Positions 43,305 to 63,300 are shown, counted from the stretch's first letter. The stretch is 64,000 nucleotides of DNA from Atopsyche davidsoni (GCA_022113835.1 JAILWY010000014.1:5333501-5397500), one strand, 5' to 3'. The notes: generated from the letters alone by a model not told the origin. Made by a program: numbers and translations.

Positions 43305-45633
43305 CTGCAATCAAAAACGAAATTAAACTAAAGCCCGACAGGCGACTCGGTCACCTCTGTGGTGCCTGTTGATTCACAGTCTGCGCCGGTAGCTCCGACC
43401 GAACATTACCACGGGCGAGCTCGAAACTTTTGGCTCATTGCAGTTTATGCGCACACGTCAAGGAAAACATACCCAACGTGGTTGTCGTTTTTCACGAGAA
43501 CTTACGTAGGCGCTCAACGTTGGTTGGATTGTAATTCTAATGTCTTACAATTACGTTTATTGAGAAATCGTTTAGTAAATTTTATACGCCTAGGATTGGG
43601 CACGCGTACGAGGTATGATTTAGACATCATAAATATTATTGGATGCTTGATTGCATCGTTGTTATCCTGTTGCCACTGCATTAAAAAAAAAACCTCAGAC
43701 ATTTAAACATATCAATACGAGTATACAAGGATATTAATTGTTTTTGAGATTCAGCATAACAAAGGACCGGACGAGATTAGAGGGTTATAAAACCCGTTTA
43801 TATTTACATGTAAGGCGCTACTTGAACCGATGATTAGAACATTCGGATTCTTATGCTAACCTAACAACGAATTTAAGCCGCATATTAGCATAGGGTAAAA
43901 AGCGCATTTCCTCGGTGGAAATGCCGCGATTCAAGAAACGGGATTAGCATACAAAAGGCTCGTGTTATTATCTCTGCACCGGCGGCTGAACTTGACTGCG
44001 CCGGTGTAGATTACCGTGACCTCGGTTGATCGGTGACCTTGAATACTGTGGAATAATCTAGTAATAAAACCGCAAATAGGCACGCACCTGCCCTCCGACA
44101 GCACCTCTCTGTATCGCCGTCCGAGGAAAGGAAACATCCACCTTACCGAGCAGACATCATTCTGATTGACTGCCAATACAAACAATACAACGAGTAATGT
44201 GAAATTGATTATCATTTATTCGTATTATAGAGTATGGCCATACAACACTATGAGTACACTGTGTGTTGCCAAAAAAGTAATGATACTAAATTGATTGTGC
44301 CTTTTCGGAAATAGAAAGCAAATAAGGATTTAACCAATTATTTAATTTAGTTGTTTATCGCTTCAATTATTTTAAAACTACAGAATATATAGGATGAAAT
44401 ATAACAAGCCAATTTTTTTTAATTTCCCGAGCGGAAGACATCCTAGCTCTGATAATCTGGGAACCTGGAGTCTACAGCAACAGTACTCTGCAAAGTAGAA
44501 GGTTGATGAAAAACCTACGCAGGCAAGCAGTAGAAAAGCAAGTAGCAGGTGTCTAGCTTTTTACGATATTTGCTTTGTCTTAGTAAAAAATCGTAACAAA
44601 ATTCAGCCAACATAAAAATTGTACGCCATTGTCGCCTCAATACTGTTATGCCATTTTTTTGGGGATTGTCACTTTTCGCGCAGCATTTTGCGATTAAATC
44701 GAGACTGTAAAGCAATAACCAGAAGTAACGCGGCAAGTCGATTGTCTAACAACACCGAGACATTTCAAATTAGAGCGTCGTCATGGTCCGCGTCATCTTT
44801 GACAAGATTTATTTTTCGATAGACGAGTTGGAGTCTGCGGGCAAAATGAAACGAACCGGTCCCCTGACCATTGCGGGACTGATTGATGCTCATAATGGGC
44901 ATACTTCATATAGTAATATGCGCGAGTGCATCTCGTCGCGTCCTCGCAGGAAACGGTCCCCTCTGTTCGCGATTTCAGGATTTTCAGGCTGCCGGGCTCC
45001 CCGCGGGAAGGGAAATGTAGTTTCCGTATGCGTCAGAGTTTCCCTGAGGAGGTTTATCTCAAGAATCGTAATCGCAATCGTGTGGCAAACAAACTGTGCC
45101 GCGGACAATAGATAAGATTACTCGGGTACGCCCGACTGGAGCGCATCACACTCATGGTGTAACGCTAAAGTCACGTTACACTAATGAGAAAAGCAATAAG
45201 TAATCTAGTACAACGCGCGATAAAAATTACAGATAATATTGTATTGAATTCCTATTAACAATTACATGACAAAATGTATTGTATTAGTTAAGAGTGACTG
45301 CTTCCAACGTGTAATAATACAAAAAAAGTAATAAGGTTTCGAACTAATTTGATCAACACAGTCTGCAGATACGAGACTGTGCTTCCGTATTTATTTAAGT
45401 ACCTATATATCATTAACTTCTCGAAACGAAATTCTCTAATTCGCAAGTCAGTAAAAGAGATGAAAGAGATCATATTTAGCAATGAGAGTCTAATTTATCA
45501 ATAGTTAGATTGCGACGTGTTTACATTCAATTTTGACTGCCGCAAGTGGGAATAGAACGTGATCTTCCGAGTTTACGCCGCGGATAGCTAGAATTACATC
45601 GAAACAAACGCCAAAATAAAATGTCGCAGCTTC

Positions 45634-45825
<192 letters not shown>

Positions 45826-45962
45826 TGAACAGCACACAGATATTTCTTAAATTTACCGATACGGTAGCGGTTTATTCCGAGTTACAAAAAAGCGACTTAA
45901 ATATAACCAGCGCGGATAGAAATGGTATCAAAATTCAAACACGGTATGTGGATAAAGGGGGC

Positions 45963-45997
45963 CTTATCATGGCGCAGATAAGGAGGACTCTTATCTG
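45963..45997. promoter_or_regulatory. GATA-factor site cluster upstream of the LRR gene
   Basis: Three GATA motifs in 35 bp: cttatc at 45963-45968, CAGATAAG at 45975-45982 and its exact inverse CTTATCTG at 45990-45997, with a 7-base spacer between the last two. WGATAR pairs bind GATA zinc-finger factors such as those governing insect fat body, hemocyte and midgut genes. The cluster sits 115-150 bp before the start codon, a typical proximal promoter distance. Binding is inferred. Confidence 0.5.
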
Positions 45998-46111
45998 AGG
46001 AGCTGGTAGTCACCGCCAGACGCACTCTGGCGCAGGAGCCTCCGGGATATCTACAGGAGAGACGAGGGTTCTACTTATTAGTGAAAGTTGAGTGAAGTGA
46101 CCTAAGCAGTC

Positions 46112-51163
<5,052 letters not shown>

Positions 51164-54100
51164 GAATGTCCGCATGGAATCATTACCATTTATTTAATCA
51201 CGGACGAGCCGTGCCGCAAAGCCGTCTTCCAATTCTTCTCACCCGCGGAGTCAATCCGTCATGTCAAATACTAATGTATTTGGAAATTTGACCCAAGTCT
51301 CGACACTGGTGCAAACTCCACCATTTCAAGCAAAAATCATCTCTACTTGAATGCAGGGCTCGCTAAACAAAAGCGTCATTTTGAAATGAAATGGTTCAGG
51401 AAAGCACTTTTCTAGATTTCAATGAAACTCAAAATTTATTTGTATGACGAATGTCTTGTTGGATTGCAATAAAAGTAATCAGTAAATATTCCAAAAAGCA
51501 TTTTAAATATTTAACACAGGTTTTTCTGCATTTTGGTAACGAATGTACTATCTCGGATAACTAGCTTCATTTTATGAGGTATAATAGTTAGTATTTTTAT
51601 TAGGTAGGTTGTTACTACAAAGAGCGCGTTTGTCCGCGAAATTATTAGCAAGGGTTGGCAAAGCCACGTTTTACTTGTGACGTCCAAAGTAGAAATATGT
51701 AATTTTTATATATCAAGATTCATCAATCAAAACATCATACCTATTTAATTTTTAAAATAATTATTTAAGTCTACAAGGAAGCATCTGAGATATGAGAGGA
51801 CATGAGTTAGAATAAGCATGTATCGGAAAATGATTTTAGCCAGCAACTGATTTTTTACCAAATACGTATTTAATTTAAAGCAACACATATGCTTATGATT
51901 TAGAAACATAATAAATAAACGTAGCGCAATGTGAAACCAATCGAATAATTTATATCAAGATTATAAAAACACTAGCTGTAAATAAATTAATAAACTTACA
52001 GAAACAACTTTTATTTATAAAAGCGATCGGTAAACTTTGGCACGCGTAGCACAGTGGCCGAGTGCCGTTACACCACAGGCAAACAGACGGTCAAACTTAC
52101 GTATTATTTTGACGATTTCCCGGATAATACCAATACCAGTCACATCACACATCACATTAAAACTGCATTGGATTAAAACAAAAAAAATGTGTTGCAGACA
52201 ATAGGGGAACACATCACATTTGCAGTTCAACGCTTAAAAAGTCGTCAACGCTGGGAGAAGCAGTGGAAGTACCAGCGAGGTTGAAAAAGAAAATGAAAGT
52301 TTTCTGCGGTGCGTGATAATTAGGTGGTAATTAAATTCTGTTGCATTCTGCGCCTTGTATGCATATACAACAAATTGCTTTCGTTATTTGCACATTTGTT
52401 GAGCATGTGATTTTAGTCAGCATGCATTGGGTATTTATGGTCACAGGTTTGTATTGATATTGATAAATCGTTAAAATAACAATACTAGGATCATACCACT
52501 ATATTATATACATATAAATATACAATACAACAATGATATAATTGTGTCACATGAAATTTAATAATATATAAATAAACTAGCATTTCTAAAACATGTCTGG
52601 AATATATTATATATATATATATATTTTTTTTTTGTTATTGAACGGAGAAGTATGTAAATACGATAGAGAGAATTTTAAACCTCCAATTGCAACAACCGAT
52701 TACTGATTTCAGACCTAATCGATTGAATTTGGTAACCAAATTCAGATGCACAAAATATACACATTCTGTTTATTTAAACTACGTATCGATCATAGAATCA
52801 CTGCAAGAATTGAATGTATGCCGGAAAACTAATATTACATAAAATATATCAATTTTGAGCTTAATTAGTGTTCTGCCACTACAGTACAATGGCAGCCGCG
52901 ACGGGTGAAAGAACACGATACGGAGAACTACAGCCAGAAAAACGATCATTGCGATGGAAAACAAGGAGACTACATATACTGTAGTCTCCTTGTTTTCCAT
53001 AATATCACCTATAATATTGTAGGGATGCGACATAAATAAGATTCATGAAACTTATGTTAATGCGGACAACTTGAGAGGATAACGCCCTGTGAGAGATGAC
53101 ATGTTTACATACGGAACAGGGTAACCTGTAAATCTGGTGCATATGCATCCAGCTACACACTGTGGTGGGGACCTTGTGTGGGCACCTGTAAGGCGACACT
53201 CGACACTCACCGCAGATGCCGGTATCGTGGCTCGCGGTGCAGGCCGAGGTCAATACTGCACACTGCAAGTGGATAAGTGCATGGCAACTGAAGATCACAG
53301 GGAACAGGACATACTTGTTTAGACAATATTAATAACGGACTGATAGCGACTTGAAATAATATTTGACTTTATATTTATATTCTTAAGTTAACAATTTATC
53401 TCAAATGGTGGATAACATCATATCAAGCTAGACGACACAGACATAGATTTTAGTAAAGAAGAACTTGTAAAATGCACAAATAAATGACGTTTATATCTCC
53501 GGGACAATATTTGATACGGTGTTTTGGTATTTTTCCACGTCGATAGTGTCACTATTTTAAAACTGTAAGTATGTTGTTGCACGGGAGACATTTGATAAAT
53601 GGCGAATAAAGTAACCTAATATTGTCATGATTACACTGTAGCCTTATAACAAATTGTATCCGTTGACTATCAAAATAATAATCCACTGAGCATACATTTT
53701 AATGTTTTCTTGTGTGCCAAAGACATTTATGTACGTACGTCCGTCTATCCATTTTGTTGAAAGTCCGGATGTTCTTGTGATTTTCTCCTAATATCGTTCA
53801 TTACGATAAACTTTCACCGGAAACATTCCACTGTATCTTCTGTAGATACAGTTTAGACACACACGTATCTAAATATAATTGGGTGGATATCCAAATCGAG
53901 GTGTACTTTTTTTTGCAGTAATTCTGAGTTGAAACGGTGAGGGAAGACGTCTGTCTGATGACTGTCGGTTCAGAGCACGCGATCCACTACGGACAAAGCC
54001 CCTGAAAACGTCTAGTTTTTTTCTTCAGTGACTTCTAGACCGACACTACAAAATCCGAAAATAACTAAACCGTTAGGTGAATACTCAAAATAAGGGTGAG

Positions 54101-55140
54101 TCTAGACTGTAACTAAGGGCTGTCCGTAAATTTCTTTATTTAGTAGAATTTCAGTTCAACTTCCCAAGCAGTTCAATACAGTCACTGATACTAGCCTGAC
54201 TGACATTTGAAGCAGCCTGCGACTCCTTAGTTTGATCGCACTGGTGTCTTTATACAACTTGACATGGTGTCTTCTTCACGTACCATCGTTTTTATTAACT
54301 TAATATTCCATTTATTATTTATTATTTTTGATTATTTAATTTTTTCGGATCTCATCCCAAATCTCTTGAAAAAGTTAATTACTCCGTTAAAAAAAAAACA
54401 TCGATATTCTATACAAGGCAGCAATAATATGACTGCACTTAATCGCGTTACAAACAGTTTTGTGCATTTTTTAGTTTCTGTATAAACGCAAGCTAATGTC
54501 ATCTAAACATCATCTACCACCAGGTAGCCAATCATAAAACGAGGTTTGCACGAGGGCATGCGCGATAATTGGGATAATAGCGCGACTTCAATGCTAGCTG
54601 TGTCAAAGCGATTAAGTAATTATCAATTAAACTCCAGTCAGCGTTATTGGAGAGATTATCGGAGTAAACGGCAACACTACCTACCGCGCACGGTGAGATG
54701 AAGTGATGCAATACATCAAATCAAACGGTAATTTATTTTCAAACGCTTGTGTACTTTATTCATCACGCTAAGCTACCGCATTATGTTTAAACATTTGAAC
54801 TATTTCAACACGAGTAAACTTATGCAAACTTGCGAATATTTAGCAACACAATAAATAATAAAAGTATTACAATGATGATGAACAAACAACGATTGCGACG
54901 ATAAACATCGCAGAATCGACTATGAAATACGACACTGTACAATCTGAATATGCAGACTGCACGTGTTCAAAAACACAATTTATCAAACGAAAAAATACCT
55001 TCATAACCTGAATTGATAAATAACGAAGGCGAGCATAAAATAATGTTTAGTTCTTAATATTGCAGTTGCCATGAAATACAAACATTTTGTTGTAATCGAC
55101 ATGACGTTTTTTTTATGAGATAGTCAAAATTTGGCTGGAA
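51164..55140. other. Noncoding DNA after the LRR gene
   Basis: About 4 kb with no supported gene. It contains the LRR 3' UTR, small AT tracts, a possible tRNA-like A-box fragment around 52035-52060, a 21-bp perfect hairpin at 52954-53000, and a 9-bp hairpin at about 53832-53854. If the ULK N-lobe exons lie further right, this is ULK intron. Confidence 0.5.
52954..53000. repeat. Perfect 21-bp inverted repeat with 5-base loop
   Basis: Arms 52954-52974 and 52980-53000 are exactly complementary and separated by tatac. Arm sequence begins atggaaaacaaggagactac. It is too short for a typical precursor microRNA (stem ~30 bp), and perfect pairing suggests a recent origin. Confidence 0.9.
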
Positions 55141-56239
55141 TTTAATTTAGTCTGGTGCGAGGGCAGGGACGCCCGCCTCTCCGGCGTTCCGAGAACCGCT
55201 CGGGAGGACTCCGCCGAACCGAGAGCAACGAACTCGCACGAGACGAGCCGAGGGGCTGGAAAATATGCACCACAATAACAAGCGTTTTTACTGTATACCA
55301 AGATGCTACTTCTATTCGCCCATTTACGTATTCCCCGACAAAGACACTGCGAATACAACGGCCATCATGGCATGTTTACGATTCTCCTGCATAATTTGAA
55401 TTTTATAGTTACATGCACGATGAGCACACGAGGGTTTTGACAAGTAAATGTTAAATGTAAAGGTTATTGTGTTTTACTGGCTGCACTATCGTGTAATTTT
55501 AGAACAATGATTGTTAATCAGTGTGAGTGATGTCAGAAAAATCACAAACAAAACTTTTTAAAAAATTATATATATATAAATTACTGTGAAAATAAACTAA
55601 TCTACCTTGAATTAAAAACATGTATTGCGCGCTTCATCAAACACATAGCAGATTGCGAAAAGTGGCATTATGAGCAAGCTTTGCTTAAAAAGTCAAATAT
55701 AATTTAACGTAGACTAGTATACAAAAGAGTATAAACATTTAAACTAGTTCAATATTAATATCTTAATAGCATTTCTTTCAACATAAAACTCATTCTCAGT
55801 CTTGACCATTTTTGCGCCGGCCGCATAACAAGATACTAGTTTCTATCGTGCCGAGATCTTGCCAAAACGTGATGATGATTCGGGGCAAATCATGTTGGCA
55901 CGGAGTCGTAAATCTGCATGGGCACTCGGCCCCCGGGGGCGTGGGCCGGACCCCCCGCAGCTCGTCTTGCGTCCCCGCTGTGTAAATAGACCGACTGCAC
56001 GTGTGATTCTTATTTTAGATCGATATTGCGACGCGCGGTCGGGGGAGGAGAGCGGTCGCAGGAGGCGAGCGCGGCTCGGGCCTACGCGAAAGTGAAAGGG
56101 AACGCTGAAGACGTCAATGCAGTTCCGGAAAACACTTGTCATCGGCGATCCACGCCACGGCGCGGCTTTTCAGGGTGTACGGGACGTATTTCGCACAAAG
56201 ACTGTATTTATTTAGGCTTGCGGATTTCAGGGATTCGTG

Positions 56240-56655
56240 CTTCGTATCTCTCAACTTAAGCATCAGGCGCAGTGAGAGCAGGTTTTTACGCTGATCTGTA
56301 CTAGCTTGTCGCCGAGAAGGGATATGGTCACCCAAACGACTCGTTCTCTGTACTGACTTTATTGGGGCTGGTCGCCCGGTTTTTATACACAGTTCATAAT
56401 ATGAAATATAACAGTTAGGAATGCAAAGAGTAAGCAACCCAAAGGGATCAACAACATGTACAGATGTTAATTTAACCCTGGGATTTTTCCTGTACCCGAG
56501 CCGGGGAAAACACCTTTTAGCGGCGCTCCTAAACAATACACATAAGAGATCTCCAAAGGGATTAACAGCATAGATGGCAATTTAAATCTGGGATCTTCTC
56601 TGCACCTTTTTCGGGGAAAATACCTCTTAGCGGCGCGCTCAATACAATGTACCGT
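56240..56655 (-). mobile_element. Candidate LTR with tandem-duplicated U3
   Basis: On the minus strand there is a TATA box (GTGTATAAAA, 56390-56381), then 20 bases later AATAAAGTCAGTACAG (signal at 56363-56358), an arrangement typical of a Ty3/gypsy-like LTR. Upstream in that orientation, two diverged ~104-bp direct repeats (56449-56552 and 56553-56655) share ccaaaggga, ggggaaaa and tagcggcgc blocks, like duplicated U3 enhancers. No gag or pol sequence was recognised beside it, so it may be a solo LTR; precise ends and target duplication were not found. Confidence 0.4.
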
Positions 56656-58454
56656 CATAAAACATAGAATTCCCACTACCAATGTGCAGATGGGCACTTA
56701 AAAGGATAATTTCCCATAGCACACCTGCAAATATGCACGTGGGCACTTTAGCGCGTAAATCCCGACGATTAAGTAAGTCGACGTCCGGTATACAGAGTCT
56801 AGCAAAAGCTAGTCTTAAAATAAAAAAAACAAATGGTACAATTGGGTTTCTGGGTTGCTCGAATGCTGAAATCAAAAATAAAAATATATGCCAATTTTTA
56901 TATGTAAAGCTAGACAATTTAGACATCGAGTATTTGGCTCTTGGAATTCCGTATGGCACGATATGTAAATTGATTGTTTCAGGAGTTAAACATTGTATGC
57001 GATTTATTGTGCTCGATACTTGGATTGGCTAGATGGAAGACTTCCCGTGACGATTTCACGTTTCTCGTTGGTCCGTAACGTTTTTACGATCTGTTTCAAT
57101 TCTACTTCTTTGGAAATCCAGTACATCCATCGAACTTTCGGACGTCCTGTAATATCAAGAATATCGTTCAAACATCTCGTCTTGACAAATTGCCATGTGA
57201 CTATTTGGGGTAGTTTTTTTTTTATCAACAATAATAAACTTGTACTTTATAATGCAAGTTTTAAATTAATAATTTGTTTATTTTTGAATAGAAGATATCA
57301 ATTATCAAAATATGCACGCATTGCCCTGCCGGTCGATCCCGTAAGTCGTGTTTCTTGGTGAAGTGACATTCAGTGGCCGAACCCGATCGGTTGGGTTTTG
57401 TCCCCTCCGGGATGGGTCGGGTCGGCTTTGTAAGGATAATTTGTCGCCGCTAGGAAAAAGTAAACAAAAAAGAGCGAAGTTCCGTTCTGTGTTCTGCGAG
57501 GGCCAAAACTGCAGGCGGATCAATATTGTCTACTCGGGGCGGGGGCGGGCGCGGCCAGCGCGAGTACTCCGGCCTGCCAGCACGCGAGGCTCCCCACACA
57601 TAACTACCAAATTTAGCCAGATGTTCACGCCAATCTTGTTATTTATTTTAATAAATATGCCATGCAACTTATTACGCTATGTAGTTATCGACGGCTTGTT
57701 GTGAGCGTGAAAACTTGACATGCGGCTTATGGATAGCTTGTAGATAATTCCTAATGTTTTGTATGGGGCAATGGGCCTGTGTAGAACTGAGTGGATCGTG
57801 AACTTATTAGATGAATTCGCGGCGAGCGAGCCTGTGTTCTCTGATTCGCCTCACCGAAACAAGTAGAGGGGCGTTTGTTCATTTAAGCCTGTCCTGTTAC
57901 GAATAGTAATCGTTGCAGTTATTTTGACAAAATTTCACGGGGTGGATTAGCGAGCCAGCTCGTAAGTCGATAGTTTTGTTTTGAACCATTCACAGTCGCC
58001 CGGCGATGTGTTGGTTAATGTCAAGAATACCCGAGGGATAGTAAGCCAGGTAAGGTAATAAACGAACGCGGGAGCCGGACCGTACGGTAACCGTGGACGT
58101 AGCGTAGTATTCGGCAGGTAATAGTTACAGGTCGCATAGTAAACGAACTGGAAAGGGTTTGATGGTTTATGGACGCTGTATCGCTTAACTCAGGGTCCGG
58201 CCTTATATTTTACGCTAACGCTTTTTATCACAACGAATTTTTTTTTAGCGTGTAAGCACCAAAGCAAATAAATATCATTATATTAAAATAATGATATTAA
58301 ATTTATTCGGTATAATGGACACTATAACAATTGATGCTGATACTTCACAATGGATCTTCATTTTATTTATACGTGTTATGGATAGTAGATATATTATCAT
58401 ATTTACACTAAAAGTCAAATTTATTCTAAATGTCCCACCTCAGCTTAGTCAATA

Positions 58455-58564
<110 letters not shown>

Positions 58565-59296
58565 CTACTAGGTAAACATAAAACAACCAAAAACAGATGA
58601 TTAAAATAGCGACATTAAACTCTGAAGTTACATTAGATTTCACATGCTATTAATATGGGTGAGTGTATAGAATTCACGAAAATCATGCCGAGCTGCCTGC
58701 ACTGCGCTTCAGATGGAACAGCTGACGCCCGAATGAAAGCATTTTCCAAATAAGAACTATTTGTTCACTGATTGACGGAATGAGAATACTCACCGTGTTA
58801 CTCAAACGAAAGAAAAATCTACCGCGATAGTGTAAAGTTATTGGACAAATATACATAGTAAATATTTGACAACAAAACATAGGCTAAAAGAAAACGTAAG
58901 TGTAAAAATCATTTCAAATTTGATTAAAAATTAATATCTTAAATCGATCTCTTATACACCTTATGAATTAGAAAAAGTTTCAACAAAATGTTTGAAACTT
59001 ACAAATATATATATGTGTACGTGTGTATATAATTATGCACGGTGAGAAAACCTAGCGTAAAAATGTACACATAGCAACAAGTACAAAGAGAGCTCGAGAG
59101 CTTAAAAATAAACAACTACCGGCTAATGATGTTTTAATAATAATCAATCAATCTCCATCAGAAGTGATATCGGCCGATGGACGCGGCGCGAGCTAAATAT
59201 AGTCCGGCTTGCCGCAAAATACTAACGAACAAAAACGAGGAAGCGCTGGCTGACGGAGCCCGCGGCGGGTGACGCAAGCCGGCGGAGGCGAGCGCG

Positions 59297-59355
59297 CACG
59301 CGGGCACGCACGCGGCCACGCACGCGGCCACGCACGCGGCCACGCACGCGGCCAC
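59297..59355. repeat. 12-bp GC-rich tandem repeat
   Basis: The unit cacgcacgcggc is repeated about four and a half times, almost perfectly, inside a GC-rich island. The minus strand can be read as repeated Ala-Cys-Val-Ala or Arg-Gly-Arg-Val blocks, which is the repeat showing through and not evidence of a gene. Confidence 0.85.
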
Positions 59356-60350
59356 GTGGGTACAATTGGCACGGAACATTTGTAGAAAACCACGCAAAAC
59401 GGGAGATCGCTGAAAACATTACTGCCTTAAAAACATTACCCACATACGACCGCGGGCTCAAAAGTCGCATGCCACTCTAAAAACGTGAGTTCATTCCCAA
59501 CGTGCCTTGTGAAAATCTTTACCAAGGAATAAAAATAATTGCATGTTCTATACTATTTTTGTATGACACGGAGAGAGGCGATATAAAAAAAAAAAAAACA
59601 AATGTAATATTTGTAGTGGTCGTAGACAAGAAATATGTATAATGCAAGCACGAGAGGTCATCATTGATATCAGCCGATTGTATTGTGATGTACTTACACA
59701 TACGCAATAAATTGTTTATTACATAAACGTTTTATAACAGGCAACTCAGCAGACCTTTGAATATCAACATATATTAATCGTTGTAATTGGCGCGTGCAAT
59801 ATAATCGGCTACTCCATTAGTCGATTGGCTCACGCGGCAGATAGATTCGTAGGCTGGAAGGTAAGAGAAGGCGTCGGCTAGCGTCGCTCAGTCTGGCTGG
59901 CTGGGAATCCGTTAGATCTATTCGCGATTGTTTCATGCCAGAATGCAAAGTCGTTTGTTTTCGCGAGGCAACATCGGAGCGAGTCGGAGCTTAATTTCAA
60001 AGCGTTAAAAAAAAACGAGCTCGGGAAATAAAATTATTCGTGTCTCTCGAAAAATAAATGTTATTCAAATAACACGAACTAAAACTTACCTACATAAATA
60101 TTTGAGTTATTATTCTAATAAATAAAAATTAAAGGTAATTGTGATGGCTTAAAAAAATAAGCACAGGCTATTCTTATAAGCGAGCAGTGAGCCCATTATA
60201 CTCGATGTGATTCCGTTATTTCTTAAAGGCTTCTTTTTGTTGGCATAGGAATATTCCACTGCACGGTTTTACAATGGCGGTCCGCGCTCGCACGGCCACT
60301 GCACGACCCGAGATGATATCACCAAATTAATTTTTTTGTAAGGAACTGAA

Positions 60351-63300
60351 GGAAAATTTCTCACAATTCAGGTCAGCGCGATTCTAATTTTCACACCAAA
60401 TAAAAATAAGCGAAGGGAGCAGATGCGTTCCCGAAATACAATTTCAGAATTCAGAGCGATTATACAAAGACCATCAGAAAATCGGTGGCTTTAAATACAC
60501 TCAATATGTTTCACTAAATTAACGAAATGCAGTTTATTTAGCACATATTACATTAAAATATATTTTATGGTAAAAAAAAAAACCACGCAATACATAATAA
60601 TTTTTGAAAAAATATTGAAGAAAATAATAAAGTACTCAGTTTTTATTATTGTTTATTTATTTTCCACGTTTTTAAATTTTAATATATATGAAAGTAAAAT
60701 GTATTAAAATAATTTGGTGTAATAGTATTGTTTTGTATAAATAGTGTGCACTGACGTAGTATGTGTAGTACAAAATGAATAATCTACTGTTCTCAGAATT
60801 TAATCTATCAAATAGATAAAGGACAGAATTAATCAATTTTTGACGAATTTTGAATAATACACGCATGAATGTAATTTTTTAGGAATTAAACCACAAACAA
60901 ACCAAATAATAAAAGAATACCAAAAATTGCCTATTTGGGTGTAATTAATGAATGAATGGGCCAACGAACAAAATCGTCGATTGCGAATACAAACAAGTCT
61001 CCCTTTGCCACATATAATCACTACCAGCCGACTGCAGGACTGACACGTCTACCTTGGTGGTAATTCCACCGGAGATTTTTTCAGGTGTTAAGCTGCTCTA
61101 AGCATATCACCGAGCAGTCTCGCGAGCCGCTGTTAGGTAATCGCTGAAATAATCGATACAAAGCCAGTGCCTACTCCATCATATTATCTATCTACATTTT
61201 TTCGAGAACCCCGCCCGAAAAGTCGTTTCGATTAAGGTTAATAGGTTTCACCACTTTTTGCAGTGATCGGTGTTATTTATTAAAAATATTAATTATATTT
61301 TGAAAGAAGATACTACTAAAAGCATTTGGTCAATTTATTATCCGGCGTGTAGATATTTAAAGGCTAGCATAAAAAAACACCTGGAAAATCTTATTCATAT
61401 TTGATCCAATTTTATAGCACAGTAAGTAAAATAATTAGATGTCTTTGTTGAGCATTAAAATAGTATAAAATGTTAAAGGTGTAAACATTTTATAAATAAA
61501 TGTTCGTATTAATGCATTCTCGGTACCGCCAGTTTTTATAAGATTTTTTTTATCCATATAGTTGTATCTATGCAAAGTAATTTGACCATAAATATTAATG
61601 CTTACTACAAGTATACAAGGGTGTAAAAAAGTAATAACAATAATTTTCTAATATTAAAGTAATAAACAATAACACTTAAAAATGCAACATATATTTCCAG
61701 AAACCCATAAAAGCCGGCAAAAATTGAGTTACGGATAATGATGAATAATTAAACCTGACAGCATTTATTGATTATTTTTAAATCGAATTATTTGTAGCAT
61801 GTCCCAAAGAACGATGTGGAGATAATAATCTCACTACTGAATTACTCAGAATCATGTTGAATATCGAGAAATGGTGGGTTCTTATTTTCAGTTTCGCGAC
61901 CCTGGAAGTTTTCCATTACGGCTGCACAATCTGGTCGTGATGGTTGAATACATACAATTTAGTTATTCCCATTAAATCATCAGAGCCAAGATAATTGTTA
62001 AACATTGCGAACGATCTGTAAATCAATCGATTCGTCAAAGCGAACAAACACAATAGACGGGTAGACCTTACGCCCATTAAGCGGAGCCGCGCAAAAACAT
62101 CAAGAAAAAATGAGATATTTAGAATTACAACAAAAACCACATAGAACCAATGGCACGCCGTTGACGAATTACATTACATCAGCACACTTGAATGTAATTA
62201 GAAAAAAATGTCAAGTGATTGTTTATTATCGTCTCTCTTTGTGGAGACAAAACTTTTCCTAAATTGTTAATTATTATATATTATATTATCACATTGTATT
62301 GAGGAGTTATGAGAAAAAGAAACAATGAGTAAATGTGAGCATTCTGTCTATCATGATTGATATTTATATTATAAAATTGATATTAATTACTGTTGGTTTA
62401 TATAATTAATTTAAATGGCTAGATAATAAATGTAACACTATGTTGTACTAGACTAAAAGAAGTATTAAATCATGACGTTTTTACAGACTATCTGTAGTTC
62501 CGCCGATAAGATATCACGACTGCAGTATGCACCAACTAAAATTATATACATTTAGTAACAAAGCCTCAAATGTGTATCGCAAGAAATCTCAGCATGATGC
62601 AACCGGCAACGTGTCTACGCTCATAATTATATCTCATTAGGCTATTAATAGTTATAAAGTAAGTATACCAACTATCTAAGAAATAATCATGGTGATTGTT
62701 CTCGATTTATTGACTAAACAATAATGCATTAAAATTTTGTGTTTCCAGATATTATTGTCTTGCAAAACTATGATTAGGCACAATCTTCTATTAACAACTG
62801 ACTATGTTTGGAAAAGAAAAAGTTGATTAGAAGCGTACGGGTACTGACATTCTGTATATGCTGCCGCAACCGCACACCTGAAAATCTCGTCCAAGATAAT
62901 TGGTAAGCGTACCTGCCTAGGAGCAAAAACCAGCAGCAGGCACTTCAGTCCTGGTTTGAAAAATGTACTAAGTTATAATAAAATTACATGTCATATATGG
63001 ATTACAAAACAGTACGAGGAAAGTGCACGGTTAGCAGAAAATCGAATATTAATATAAACTCTAAATATGATTAAATTATGTTCATTATCAGGTGGTTTTG
63101 CAAAAGACGAATCGATTGAAGTGGCAAGTCACGCATATCCATTGGTTTTCTATACACTTCAAATTCAAAAGTTACTTCGTAATAACCTGGAGATATCAAA
63201 AGCTGTTCAACCGATAAGCGACGGACGAGGACGAGGTGCCATAAATAGACACGAAATCGTTGGCAAGTGCCCTTATTGCGATAGACCGGAAGATATCGAC

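Noticed and set aside
45160..45190. Small hairpin gtgtaacg..cgttacac
   Set aside because: 8-bp stem only, no motif or context; expected by chance in this length.
59158..59470. Minus-strand frames with ACVA or RGRV repeats
   Set aside because: All follow from the 12-bp tandem repeat read in three frames.
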